From NCBI GenBank assembly GCA_001829315.1, contig MIAY01000022.1, positions 1 through 35,140 of the forward strand: a stretch of 35,140 bases of DNA. The letters run 5' to 3'. Position 1 is the stretch's first letter. Each line of letters starts with the position of its first letter. Of this stretch, positions 26,052-34,626 are shown piece by piece. The DNA comes from Spirochaetes bacterium GWE1_32_154 (GTDB lineage: Bacteria; Spirochaetota; GWE2-31-10). The notes beneath the pieces are model-generated. The model ran no database searches, had not been told where the DNA came from, and worked only from the letters and a program-made list of their open reading frames with translations. The position numbers and the translations under genes were made by a program.

Positions 26052-26891
26052 ATGAAAAAATTTGCCCTCATCGGATTTGATGAAAAAACAAGCATTCATT
26101 TATTCATTGAAAAAATAAAAAAACTTTCAGAAAAACTAAATTTCAAATGTGATTATTTTATATACAGTAAAAAAGATTTTAATTTGTATGATAAACTATA
26201 TGATAATCAAATAATAAATTGTTACGATGCTGCAATATCAATTGGCGGTGATGGAACATTTCTTTATACTTCCCGGATATTTGCGGGGACGGACATACCG
26301 GTTTTTGGTGTAAATCTGAGTAATCTCGGGTTTAATACACGTATTGAAATAGATGAAATTGAACAATACATTCTCAATTTTCTTGAGGATAGAATAGAAT
26401 ATGAGTATCGTGATATTCTCGAAGTTTCTATTGGTGACAGTAATGAAACGTATTGTGTAATTAATGACGGAGTTATTTCGCACACCGGTATTTCAAGAAT
26501 GATCCGGTTAAAAGTTTCTCTTAATGATGACCCGGTTTATAATTTTAATGGTGATGGTATAATTATCAGTACATCAATAGGTTCAACTGCATATAATTTA
26601 AGTGCCGGCGGTCCGATTTTACATCCTTCAGTAAAGGCTATTGCCATGTCGCCGATTTGTGCTCATACACTTGCAATCAGACCATACATAATACCGATAA
26701 ATGAAATAATTACAATTGAAGTGCTACAATCTTCAGCACAACCTCAAATAACACTTGATGGACAAAAAACAATTATTTTAACCCCAGGAGAAAAGATTTT
26801 CTTTAAAAATTCACATAAAAAAATTAAAATTATTAAAACAGTTAAAAGTTTTTCTGAAATTTTGAAAGATAAATTAGGATGGAATATATAA
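26052..26891 (+). CDS. nadK: NAD kinase
   Basis: This 279-residue enzyme phosphorylates NAD to NADP. The GGDGT motif is at residues 65-69, followed by VFGVNLSNLGFNT, the NDGVISHTGISRM segment, FNGDGIIISTSIGSTAY and LSAGGPILHP, all conserved in the family. The start is ATG 26052. No SD is visible and a promoter lies directly upstream. The stop codon overlaps the recN start codon (TAATG at 26889-26893), so the two genes are co-translated. A TTG at 26013 would add a hydrophobic N-terminus absent from the family. Confidence 0.94.
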   Translation: MKKFALIGFDEKTSIHLFIEKIKKLSEKLNFKCDYFIYSKKDFNLYDKLYDNQIINCYDAAISIGGDGTFLYTSRIFAGTDIPVFGVNLSNLGFNTRIEIDEIEQYILNFLEDRIEYEYRDILEVSIGDSNETYCVINDGVISHTGISRMIRLKVSLNDDPVYNFNGDGIIISTSIGSTAYNLSAGGPILHPSVKAIAMSPICAHTLAIRPYIIPINEIITIEVLQSSAQPQITLDGQKTIILTPGEKIFFKNSHKKIKIIKTVKSFSEILKDKLGWNI

Positions 26892-28588
26892 TGATATCTA
26901 ATCTAACCGTAAGAAATTTTGCACTCATTGAAAATTGTGAACTTAATTTATCTGAGAAATTAAATATTATTTCCGGAGAAACCGGTTCAGGAAAATCAAT
27001 TATTATCCAGGCATTAGCAATATTACTTGGCGATAGAGCAAGTGTTGATCAAATTCGAAGCGGTATGGATGAAGCTATCCTCACAGCAACGATTTCAATT
27101 GATAACAATAAATACATTACAAAATATTTAGATAATCTGGGTATTTTAATTGAAAATGATGAAATTGTGCTTAGAAGAAATCTTCTTGCTTCAGGTAAAT
27201 CAAGATCATTTATAAATGGAACACAAGTAACAAGTAAGGAATTATCATATATTTCATCAATTTTATTTGATTTTCACGGACAACATGATGGTATCGGTCT
27301 ACTCAAAAAAGAAACCCATATTCGTTATTTAGACGGCTATTTAAAAATTGAAAATAAAATTTCAAAACTTCAGGAATTATATCACTCATTAAATACAATA
27401 AAAAAAGAACTTGAACAATTAAGTAAAAATGAATCAGATAAAGCAAAAAAAATTGAATTATTAGAATATGAAATTGATGAAATTGAAAAAGCGAAAATAC
27501 AGCAGGGTGAAGATAATGAACTTAATGAAAAAATAAAAATTTTTTCCAATATGGAAAAAATAGTAAATCTTAGTAATGAATTATCAACTCTTTTCACAGA
27601 TGAAAAGGGAATTATTAATATGTTAAAAAATGCTAAAAATATTACCGGACAATTAGCAGAACTTGATAAAGATTTTTCTCAAAATGAGAATGATTTAACT
27701 GATTTTTTTTATAAAGTTGAAGACATCAGTTCTGAACTTATCAATCGTGTATCAAAATATAATTTTAATACACAGCAATTAGATGAACTTATCGAAAGAA
27801 GTGCTTTATATGATAAACTTAAAAAAAAATATGGCGGCAGTTTTGAAACTATATTAAAACATTGTGAAACAGCTAAAAAAGAACTGTCAGACATGGATAA
27901 TCAGGAAGAAAAAAAAATAGAATTGTTGGAACAATTACAATTCTCAGTTTCTCAATATACAAAAATCGCTCAGGAAATATCTGTATTACGAAAGAATAAT
28001 TCTCAATCTCTTGAGAAATCAATTATTGAAGAACTAACCTATCTTGGTATGTCAGATCCTGACTTTAAAGTTAATTTAACTGTTGAAGAAGATGAATTAT
28101 CTCCAATATTATTTAATGGCATACCGGTAAAATACACTTTGTATGGTTGTGATAAAGTTGAGTTTTTAATTTCACCAAATAAAGGCGAACCGGTTAAATC
28201 ACTTTCAAAAATTGCCTCAGGTGGAGAATTAAGTAGAATAATTCTTGCATTAAAGTCTATATTAGGAAAAAACGATTCGGTCAGAACGATGATTTTTGAT
28301 GAAATTGATGTGGGTATTGGAGGCAAAGTTGCACTTTCTGTTAGTAGTAAAATAAAACAACTATCAAAAGAAAAACAAATTATTTGCATAACCCATCTTC
28401 CTCAAATTGCTGCTAATGGGGATGGTAATTTCTTAATCCATAAAGAAGTGAATGAAGGAAGAACTTCTTCTAAGATTCTCAAATTGGATGAAAGACAAAA
28501 AATTAGTGAAATAGCAAGAATGCTTTCGGGAAGTTTAACAGAAAATAGTTTGAAACACGCTGAGGAACTTATTACGAGTCTTAAATAA
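26891..28588 (+). CDS. recN: DNA repair protein RecN
   Basis: This 565-residue SMC-like ATPase acts early in double-strand-break repair. Walker A GETGSGKS is at 29-36, then FHGQHDG. A long coiled-coil middle (about 155-365) is rich in Lys, Glu and Leu. The ABC-type signature ASGGELSR is near 443 and Walker B MIFDEIDVGIGG near 467, followed by CITHLPQIAA. I chose ATG 26891, in a TAATG overlap with nadK and with AGGATGG upstream, over the in-frame ATG at 26879. Confidence 0.96.
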   Translation: MISNLTVRNFALIENCELNLSEKLNIISGETGSGKSIIIQALAILLGDRASVDQIRSGMDEAILTATISIDNNKYITKYLDNLGILIENDEIVLRRNLLASGKSRSFINGTQVTSKELSYISSILFDFHGQHDGIGLLKKETHIRYLDGYLKIENKISKLQELYHSLNTIKKELEQLSKNESDKAKKIELLEYEIDEIEKAKIQQGEDNELNEKIKIFSNMEKIVNLSNELSTLFTDEKGIINMLKNAKNITGQLAELDKDFSQNENDLTDFFYKVEDISSELINRVSKYNFNTQQLDELIERSALYDKLKKKYGGSFETILKHCETAKKELSDMDNQEEKKIELLEQLQFSVSQYTKIAQEISVLRKNNSQSLEKSIIEELTYLGMSDPDFKVNLTVEEDELSPILFNGIPVKYTLYGCDKVEFLISPNKGEPVKSLSKIASGGELSRIILALKSILGKNDSVRTMIFDEIDVGIGGKVALSVSSKIKQLSKEKQIICITHLPQIAANGDGNFLIHKEVNEGRTSSKILKLDERQKISEIARMLSGSLTENSLKHAEELITSLK

Positions 28589-28715
28589 TTTTTTTATAAA
28601 AATTTGTAATATTATTAGCTAACATTTCCGATATATTGAAATGACATATAAAAAATTAAATATACATATATTAAATTGTTAGAAAACATACAAATTTAAT
28701 TAAAAGGAATTCTGA

Positions 28716-29522
28716 ATGGCCAAGATCACCGATGATCAAAGGAATCAATATCAGGAAAGTGTTCAGTTTTATAAGAAAAAGCTTGAAGAAATTGTAACTG
28801 AACAACATAAAATTAAATCATCATCAAATGAATCAGATAAAATATCAAATGAAATTAAAATCATAAAATTAAATTTAAATATGATAACAATTTTTTGTGG
28901 AATGAATGATTTAAGTGTCGATTTACTAAATGTTAAAAACACTGCTTTTTTAGATAAAGCAAGACAGCAAATCTATGATATCCTAATCAATTTAGGCAAT
29001 ATTGTAACCAATTATTTAGATGTACCGTTTTCTGAATATTCTGATAATCTAAAAAAACTTGACTTTATGTCAGATGAAGAAAAACTTAGATTTGTACGAT
29101 ATATTGGATTATGTAATGATTTAATTAAAAAGAGCTTTGGTGAAAACACAAAATGGAAGTGGTCATTTGTTGATATTGATAGCCGTTTTGCAATTATAAC
29201 AAAAAATATTTTTGACTTAAAAAAATATCAAAAAATAGACCAACCTACTGAAGCTGGATTCAGGGAAAGAAGAGCACACCTTTCGATCATACAAAAATTA
29301 CTTCAAAACGCTTCAAATGGTTTACGAGAAAAATATGAACTTAGCACTAAAAGTATTGAAGATTTAAAACGAGCTATTGATTTTCAAAAGGCTCTTTTAA
29401 GAATAAATAGTGTTATTGGTGATACAGATAAAGTTGAAACAGGAAAAAAACAAATTGAAGTATGGACTACATTACTTGAAAAATACCTTTCAGAATTGGA
29501 ATCAAAAAAAAGAGTGAGATAA
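28716..29522 (+). CDS. Unknown helical cytoplasmic protein
   Basis: I do not recognise this 268-residue protein. It has no signal peptide or membrane segment. It is charged and helix-rich, with heptad-like stretches at residues about 10-55 (YKKKLEEIVTEQHKIK) and about 200-262, and a more globular middle with FCGMNDLSVDLLN and KWKWSFVDIDSRF. The C-terminus is basic (SKKRVR). It starts at ATG 28716 with AAGGA upstream and is convergent with the next gene, their stops only a few bases apart. It stands alone, 127 bases after recN. I assign no function. Confidence 0.7.
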   Translation: MAKITDDQRNQYQESVQFYKKKLEEIVTEQHKIKSSSNESDKISNEIKIIKLNLNMITIFCGMNDLSVDLLNVKNTAFLDKARQQIYDILINLGNIVTNYLDVPFSEYSDNLKKLDFMSDEEKLRFVRYIGLCNDLIKKSFGENTKWKWSFVDIDSRFAIITKNIFDLKKYQKIDQPTEAGFRERRAHLSIIQKLLQNASNGLREKYELSTKSIEDLKRAIDFQKALLRINSVIGDTDKVETGKKQIEVWTTLLEKYLSELESKKRVR

Positions 29523-29525
29523 CAT

Positions 29526-30242
29526 TTATATTCTATTTAAAATTGTATTGACTCTAACTAAAAAATCACATCGTTTGGTAAAAATTGATTTTTGATTATC
29601 TGCTTTAAAACTATTCACAGTAGATACTATTCTTTCCCGCTCATAGTAAAAATCCATAAGATCCCATATTATTTCATTTTGTAATTTTGTAAAAAATGGC
29701 GAAAGATTTTCCCAGAAATAATCATAAAAATCTTCACTATAAATATTAAATGCTCTCGTATCACCGCTAAATTTAATATTAGATTTTATTTTTTCAAATA
29801 GTATTATATATGAACTATTTTTTTCATATATAAAATTTTTATATAATGAACTATTTATTGACAAATTCATACTATAATTTTGGATTTCTGATGAATGGAT
29901 ATTTATCAGTTTTTTATCGGTATTTTTTGAAATTAAAACTCTATCTTTGCTCAATGAAATTAAATTACCTGTTATGTGAACACCGTCATTTTTTATTATA
30001 GATATTGAATTTTCAATTTTTTCACTATCAGAACTCATACAAATTTTATCAATTGCTGACTTATTAAATATATATTTATTATTTTGTATTTTTACATAGA
30101 CCGTATTGAGATTTAAAGATTCTACAGTACAAACTATGCTTGACCCGTCCGTTAAATAAAGAGTATCAGGATAAATACTAACACTGTACAATAAGAAAAG
30201 TAAAATAAATAATGCTTTAAAATTATTATATATAAATAAAAT
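29526..30242 (-). CDS. Unknown exported protein, probable AUU start
   Basis: The first ordinary start codon is TTG 30191, but it has no SD and would remove the signal peptide. The frame is open upstream and encodes FKALFILLFLLYSVSIYP, a convincing signal-peptide core. The best start is ATT at 30242, six bases after GAGAGG, giving about 238 residues. The mature N-terminus DTLYLTDGSSIVCTVESL followed by VYVKIQNNKYIF resembles small beta-rich 'ligand-to-KDGS' repeats of exported proteins, and the rest is not recognised. It begins just after the LiaF-like gene stops, so the two are coupled. Function unknown; a periplasmic location is likely. Confidence 0.65.
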   Translation of the reverse strand: MLFIYNNFKALFILLFLLYSVSIYPDTLYLTDGSSIVCTVESLNLNTVYVKIQNNKYIFNKSAIDKICMSSDSEKIENSISIIKNDGVHITGNLISLSKDRVLISKNTDKKLINIHSSEIQNYSMNLSINSSLYKNFIYEKNSSYIILFEKIKSNIKFSGDTRAFNIYSEDFYDYFWENLSPFFTKLQNEIIWDLMDFYYERERIVSTVNSFKADNQKSIFTKRCDFLVRVNTILNRI

Positions 30243-30244
30243 AA

Positions 30245-30754
30245 TTATCCTCTCTTTGTATCAGTTACAAGATATATTCCCAAATAAATAATAAAACAAG
30301 GTATCAATAGTAATAAAAATTTTTTAAAATCAGACAATATATTAAAAGTATAAAGCATTAATACAATTGAAATAAAGAAAATAAATAAACCGGGTATATA
30401 AATACCTATACTTTCTTTATTAATAAAGATTTTATACAAAATAAATGTTAATCCGATTAACATTGGAATAACAGGCCATAAATGGGTCAGTGTGTACCCT
30501 GTATTCTTAATCAATAGATCATAAACAATAATAAAAACATTTATTAAAAATAAAATCGATCCGGTAATGAATAACTTCCCATTTTTAATTTTATTTGAAA
30601 AAGCCTTTAATAAAAGATGTATCGATAGAAAAATTGTTAATATCGATACTGCATAAAGAATTGATAAATTAAAAAAGATATTTAATAAACCTAAAATCCC
30701 AAGAGTTATCAGGTACGCACCAACAACTTTTTTATTTTTAAACACAATTTTCAT
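30245..30754 (-). CDS. Small LiaF-like/DUF5668-type membrane protein
   Basis: The 169-residue polytopic protein has about five hydrophobic helices and almost no soluble part. The stretch LTHLWPVIPMLIGLTFILYK resembles the transmembrane domain seen in LiaF-type stress-sensing proteins, where LWP-(hydrophobic)-G is typical. The C-terminal LiaF sensor domain is missing, so a LiaF role cannot be assumed. AAAGGGG precedes ATG 30754. It is probably co-transcribed with the exported unknown that follows. Confidence 0.7.
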   Translation of the reverse strand: MKIVFKNKKVVGAYLITLGILGLLNIFFNLSILYAVSILTIFLSIHLLLKAFSNKIKNGKLFITGSILFLINVFIIVYDLLIKNTGYTLTHLWPVIPMLIGLTFILYKIFINKESIGIYIPGLFIFFISIVLMLYTFNILSDFKKFLLLLIPCFIIYLGIYLVTDTKRG

Positions 30755-30809
30755 ATTTACCCCTTTTTCAAATTATAGTACTGCATAATTTTTTTAGCAC
30801 CAATCATCA

Positions 30810-31778
30810 CTATGCTTCATTTCCATTAGTTTCTACTTTTGATTTTGCGACTACCATCTTTAAACTTTCGATTGCTATTTCAATCATTCCATCTTCAGGT
30901 TCTCTTGTTGTTAATAATTGAAAAAATAATCCCGGAGAAACAAAAAATTTAACGATTGGATTTTTTTCATGTTTAGCTGATAATTTTAATAATTCGTAAC
31001 TGATTGAAGCAACAAAAGGCATCCCAATTATAATATGTGAAAAAATGATAACTAGTTTCTGTAATGATTTATGTAATGTTAAATACCACTCCTGGCTATT
31101 GAAATATACATTAAAAAAAGGAAAAACTATAATTGTTATAATAAAAACAATAAAAATAAATGAGGTTCCACATCGAGGATGAAGTCTTGACGCTGTTTTC
31201 ACTTTTTCAATGGTTAATTCAAAACCTCTTTCAAATGCATTAATAGTTTTATGCTCTGCTCCATGATACCCGAATAATCTCTTCGTATCCTTTAATAAAG
31301 AGATAAGAAGTAAATACACAAAGAAAAAAACCATTCTGATAACACCGGAAACAATATTATATAAAAATGGATTTTGTACATGATCTAATTTAAATAATTC
31401 GGTGATAAAATATGGTGCTCCGACAAATAGTAACATGGCAATACCAAAGGCAAACACAAATGATAAAATCATAGTAAACTGATTAGATTTTTTATTTGAC
31501 TGGACTTCTTCCGGGAAAGCGATATCAGCTGATTTATTTAAAACTTTGGTTCCAAGTATAATGTTCTCATAAAAACCTGAAATACCTCGAATAAAAGGTT
31601 TTCCTAATATTTTAATTCGTTTACCGAGAGCAATGTAGTCCTGCTCTTCTTTGTATAAAGAACCATCAGGTTTTCTAACAGTAAAAGCATACCCTTCACC
31701 ACTTCTCATTAGTACACCTTCAATTATGGCTTGACCTCCATAAGCGAGATTCATATCTTTTGGTTTTTTATTGCTCAA
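30810..31778 (-). CDS. DUF1385 family membrane protein (YqhQ-like)
   Basis: This 322-residue protein begins at TTG 31778, seven bases after AAGGAG; an in-frame upstream ATG would add 27 unlikely residues. It shows the DUF1385 signatures YGGQAIIEGVLMRSGEGYAF, the KPFIRGISGFYENIILG segment and the conserved YHGAEHKTINAFE, then SRLHPRCGTSF. Four or more hydrophobic helices follow. The His and Glu of HGAEHK suggest metal binding, but no biochemical function is established for the family that I know of. It has its own promoter and diverges from the M29 peptidase gene. Confidence 0.88.
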   Translation of the reverse strand: MSNKKPKDMNLAYGGQAIIEGVLMRSGEGYAFTVRKPDGSLYKEEQDYIALGKRIKILGKPFIRGISGFYENIILGTKVLNKSADIAFPEEVQSNKKSNQFTMILSFVFAFGIAMLLFVGAPYFITELFKLDHVQNPFLYNIVSGVIRMVFFFVYLLLISLLKDTKRLFGYHGAEHKTINAFERGFELTIEKVKTASRLHPRCGTSFIFIVFIITIIVFPFFNVYFNSQEWYLTLHKSLQKLVIIFSHIIIGMPFVASISYELLKLSAKHEKNPIVKFFVSPGLFFQLLTTREPEDGMIEIAIESLKMVVAKSKVETNGNEA

Positions 31779-31805
31779 TGTATTGCTCCTTAAGTATTTA
31801 TCATT

Positions 31806-31833
31806 ATTATAATATAAAATTACATTGTTACAA
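31806..31833 (-). promoter_or_regulatory. Promoter of the DUF1385 gene
   Basis: On the minus strand TTGTAA (31833-31828) and TATAAT (31811-31806) are separated by 16 bp, giving a leader of about 20 bases with AAGGAG. The -35 box lies in an 11-base palindrome, ATTGTTACAAT (31824-31834). Confidence 0.6.
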
Positions 31834-31930
31834 TATATATGATTTACATTTATTTTCAAACCTTTTTACAATTATTTGAATGAATCGTATTCTATACATA
31901 AAAATAAAGCATAAAAAAATGTTTCATATG

Positions 31931-31980
31931 TACTGAATATACAATTAATTCTACCGGTTTTTTATTCAGTATGATATACT
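31931..31980 (+). promoter_or_regulatory. Extended -10 promoter with flanking inverted repeat, before the M29 peptidase gene
   Basis: TATACT (31975-31980) is preceded by TG at 31972-31973, an extended -10, and there is no good -35. A perfect nine-base inverted repeat, TACTGAATA (31931-31939) and TATTCAGTA (31963-31971), brackets the -35 region and abuts the extended -10. That layout suits an operator for a dimeric regulator, although it may only be a structural dyad. Confidence 0.45.
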
Positions 31981-32001
31981 TTCATATTAAGGAAGGTTAT
32001 T

Positions 32002-33225
32002 ATGGATAAATTATTGAATGAAAAATATGCTCAACTTATTTTGAATAGAGGAATTAATCTGCAAAAAGGTCAATGCGTTCGTATTATGACAACAGTTGAC
32101 TCATACCATTTTGCTTTAACAATACTTGAAAAAGCATATTCGCTCGGTGCTAAGTTTGTAAAAATAGAAGTGGCGAGTGATTATACCACTTTACATAGAG
32201 CTAATAATTCTCAAAAGGAATTTATAGACTATATACCGGATTATGAATATGCCAACAACAATATGATGATTGCTGAAAACTGGGCTTTTATCAGCATAAC
32301 TAATACTGATGAATTTGATGTTTTAAACAATGCAAATACTGAAAATGTTCAATCTTTAATGAGAAATGCACAAATAACCAGAAAAAAATTAAGGGATAAA
32401 CTAATGAGTGATAAACAGTCATGGATAGTTGTCGCCTACCCCGGTCCGAAATGGGCAGAAAGAATATATGGTTCTTCAAATGAACTCCATAAACTCGAAG
32501 ACGCTTTTAAGAAGATTATGCGACTTGACAAAGATGATGTTGATTCATACTGGAATGCACATTCAAATACATTAATTAACCGATGCCACTATTTGAATGA
32601 CCTGCATCTGGATAAACTTATTTTTAAAAATAAATTAGATGAACTTGAAATCGGATTAAATACCACTTCAATATGGCATGGAGGTCCGGCAAAACTTCCT
32701 GACGGCAGATTATTTATGCCAAATATGCCAACCGAAGAAGTTTTTACGACACCTGATTTTACGAGAACCAATGGCAGAATATCAGTTGTGAAACCTGTTG
32801 ATGTTTTTGGAACAACAATAAAAGATTTAAAACTGGAATTTAGAAATGGTGAAGTAATCAATTTTAATTGTTCAAAAGGTATGGACATGATGGAAAAATA
32901 TCTGTCAATTGATAAACAGGCTAAATTTTTAGGAGAGGTTGCGTTAGTTGATAAAAATTCACCAATTAATACATCATCTTTATTTTTTAACAGTATTCTA
33001 TTTGATGAAAATGCTTCATCGCACATAGCCTTAGGAGCGGGATATCCGAGTTGTATAAAAAACAATCAGAATTTACTATCTGATGATGACAGATTGGCTG
33101 CTGGATGTAATGTGTCATCAGTACATACGGACTTTATGATTGGTACTGAAGACACATGTGTAACCGGATTTACTTCGGATGGTAAAGCGATACAAATAAT
33201 GAAAGATGGTTCATTTGTTATTTAG
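32002..33225 (+). CDS. M29-family aminopeptidase (AmpS/PepS type)
   Basis: The 407-residue cytoplasmic metallopeptidase removes N-terminal residues from peptides. The M29 metal-site segments are present: MPNMPTEEVFTTPD (Glu pair), LGEVALVDKNSPI, the histidine in FDENASSHIALG and the final HTDFMIG. Length matches the family (about 400-415). AAGGAAGG precedes ATG 32002. It converges with the radical SAM gene, and the two reading frames overlap by 15 bases at their stops. Substrate preference cannot be inferred. Confidence 0.93.
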   Translation: MDKLLNEKYAQLILNRGINLQKGQCVRIMTTVDSYHFALTILEKAYSLGAKFVKIEVASDYTTLHRANNSQKEFIDYIPDYEYANNNMMIAENWAFISITNTDEFDVLNNANTENVQSLMRNAQITRKKLRDKLMSDKQSWIVVAYPGPKWAERIYGSSNELHKLEDAFKKIMRLDKDDVDSYWNAHSNTLINRCHYLNDLHLDKLIFKNKLDELEIGLNTTSIWHGGPAKLPDGRLFMPNMPTEEVFTTPDFTRTNGRISVVKPVDVFGTTIKDLKLEFRNGEVINFNCSKGMDMMEKYLSIDKQAKFLGEVALVDKNSPINTSSLFFNSILFDENASSHIALGAGYPSCIKNNQNLLSDDDRLAAGCNVSSVHTDFMIGTEDTCVTGFTSDGKAIQIMKDGSFVI

Positions 33226-34116
33226 GGACAATTTAAGTTTAGCTTGAATTCCATTTAATATACGCTTTTTATCGGTGCTCCATTGTGGTTCAATTAATGT
33301 TTTCCATGGAGCATCACCTGTTAACCGATGAATTACTATTCCAGGTTCAATTATTGTTAATAATTCAGAAACAGTATCAATATATTGATTGATTGACATA
33401 CAATGTACCGGATTTTTAATATGATATTGTTCTAAAAGTGTATCTTTCATGATATGAAGCATCTGAATTTTTATACCATCAGCTTTGATTGCTGATATAT
33501 ATCGAATAAAAAATTTATAATCATCAATAGTTTCACCTGGCAGTCCAATAATTTGATGTATAACGATGTGAACATTTAATTTTCTTAAACGGTAATAATT
33601 ATACTCAAAACTCTTTAAGTCATATCCACGATTTATAAAAAATGCAATATCATCATGTATTGTTTGTAAACCAAGTTCAACTTGAACATACGTTCGTTGT
33701 GATAAATCTGAGAGTAATTCTATTACATCGTCTGATAAACAATCAGGTCGTGTTGCAATTGCAACTCCAACAGCCCCCGGATATGAAATTGCTTCTTCAT
33801 ACATGGCACGTAATGTATCAACCGGTGCATAGGTATTGGTAAAAGCCTGAAAATATGGTAACAGTAAACCATTCGTATTTTTTGCATGTATCTTTTTTAT
33901 TCCTTCAGAAATTTGATTTGTTATTGATAATGCAGTTGATGAACAAAAATCACCGGATCCTCGTGGACTACAAAAAATACAACCGGAAGAACTAATTGAA
34001 CCATCTCGATTGGGACAGGTAAAGCCAGCATCAATTGAGATTTTATAAACCTTTTTTCCAAATTTGTTTTTGAAAAAAAAATCAGCAGAATAATAATTTT
34101 TATCAAAAAAAATCAA
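33211..34116 (-). CDS. Radical SAM protein, TIGR01212/YtqA family
   Basis: The 301-residue radical SAM protein has the family cluster motif: the first cysteine in GFTCPNRDG and the following GCIFC pair. It also has LLPYFQAFTNTYAPVDTLR, VGVAIATRPDCLSD and VQVELGLQTIHDD, all hallmarks of the TIGR01212 group. The start is TTG 34116 with AAGGT upstream. The family has a conserved fold but, as far as I know, no firmly assigned reaction, although tRNA or cofactor modification has been considered for relatives. It overlaps the M29 gene tail-to-tail by 15 bases. Confidence 0.93.
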   Translation of the reverse strand: MIFFDKNYYSADFFFKNKFGKKVYKISIDAGFTCPNRDGSISSSGCIFCSPRGSGDFCSSTALSITNQISEGIKKIHAKNTNGLLLPYFQAFTNTYAPVDTLRAMYEEAISYPGAVGVAIATRPDCLSDDVIELLSDLSQRTYVQVELGLQTIHDDIAFFINRGYDLKSFEYNYYRLRKLNVHIVIHQIIGLPGETIDDYKFFIRYISAIKADGIKIQMLHIMKDTLLEQYHIKNPVHCMSINQYIDTVSELLTIIEPGIVIHRLTGDAPWKTLIEPQWSTDKKRILNGIQAKLKLSLNNK

Positions 34117-34162
34117 AATTTATACCTTTTTTGTTTTAAAATTTTATTTTTACTATGAAGAC

Positions 34163-34190
34163 TTGACAGAAATCTTTTAAATAATATAAT
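34163..34190 (+). promoter_or_regulatory. Sigma-70-type promoter of the RRM gene
   Basis: A perfect TTGACA (34163-34168) and perfect TATAAT (34185-34190) are separated by 16 bp. The leader is about 70 bases. A perfect ten-base inverted repeat, AAACAGGATT (34193-34202) and AATCCTGTTT (34211-34220), lies across the expected start site. Confidence 0.75.
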
Positions 34191-34266
34191 AAAAACAGGA
34201 TTAAATCAACAATCCTGTTTATTGTATATAAACGATATTGTATAAAAAGAAAAGGAATAAAGTCAA

Positions 34267-34542
34267 ATGGGAACTAAAATTTACGTAGGAAACATGAACT
34301 ATGGTACAACAGAAGACGCTCTACACGATGCATTTTCTGAGTTTGGTGAGGTTGTCTCAGTTAAAATCATTATGGACAGAATGACTGGCAGACCAAAAGG
34401 TTTTGCATTTGTTGAAATGGCTACAGACAAAGCAGCTCAGGATGCAATTAATGGAATGAATGAAAAAGAATTAGAAGGAAGAATGCTTCGTGTCAATGAG
34501 GCTAACGATAAACCAGAAAGACCGTCTTTTCAAAGACATTAA
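34267..34542 (+). CDS. RRM-domain RNA-binding protein
   Basis: The 91-residue protein is a single RNA-recognition motif. RNP2 is KIYVGNM near the N-terminus and RNP1 is KGFAFVEM near residues 40-47, with the expected beta-alpha-beta spacing and a short polar tail (NDKPERPSFQRH). Small bacterial RRM proteins bind single-stranded RNA and are often abundant or cold-responsive. The promoter is near consensus and a strong terminator follows, so this is a single-gene, probably highly expressed unit. Confidence 0.95.
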   Translation: MGTKIYVGNMNYGTTEDALHDAFSEFGEVVSVKIIMDRMTGRPKGFAFVEMATDKAAQDAINGMNEKELEGRMLRVNEANDKPERPSFQRH

Positions 34543-34576
34543 AAAAAAAGCTGTCATTTATGACAGCTTTTTTTTT
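34541..34576 (+). terminator. Rho-independent terminator of the RRM gene
   Basis: AGCTGTCA (34549-34556) pairs perfectly with TGACAGCT (34561-34568) around a TTTA loop. It is flanked by an A-run and followed by eight further T. It begins right after the stop codon. The A/T flanks make it potentially bidirectional. Confidence 0.93.
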
Positions 34577-34626
34577 GCCCCCCCTTATTCTATTGCTCGT
34601 TAGATTTATTAATAAAAGAGGTATGT

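Noticed and set aside
32589-33065. 158-codon minus-strand frame inside the peptidase gene
   Set aside because: It is the antisense shadow of the M29 gene, whose metal-site motifs are complete in the plus frame.
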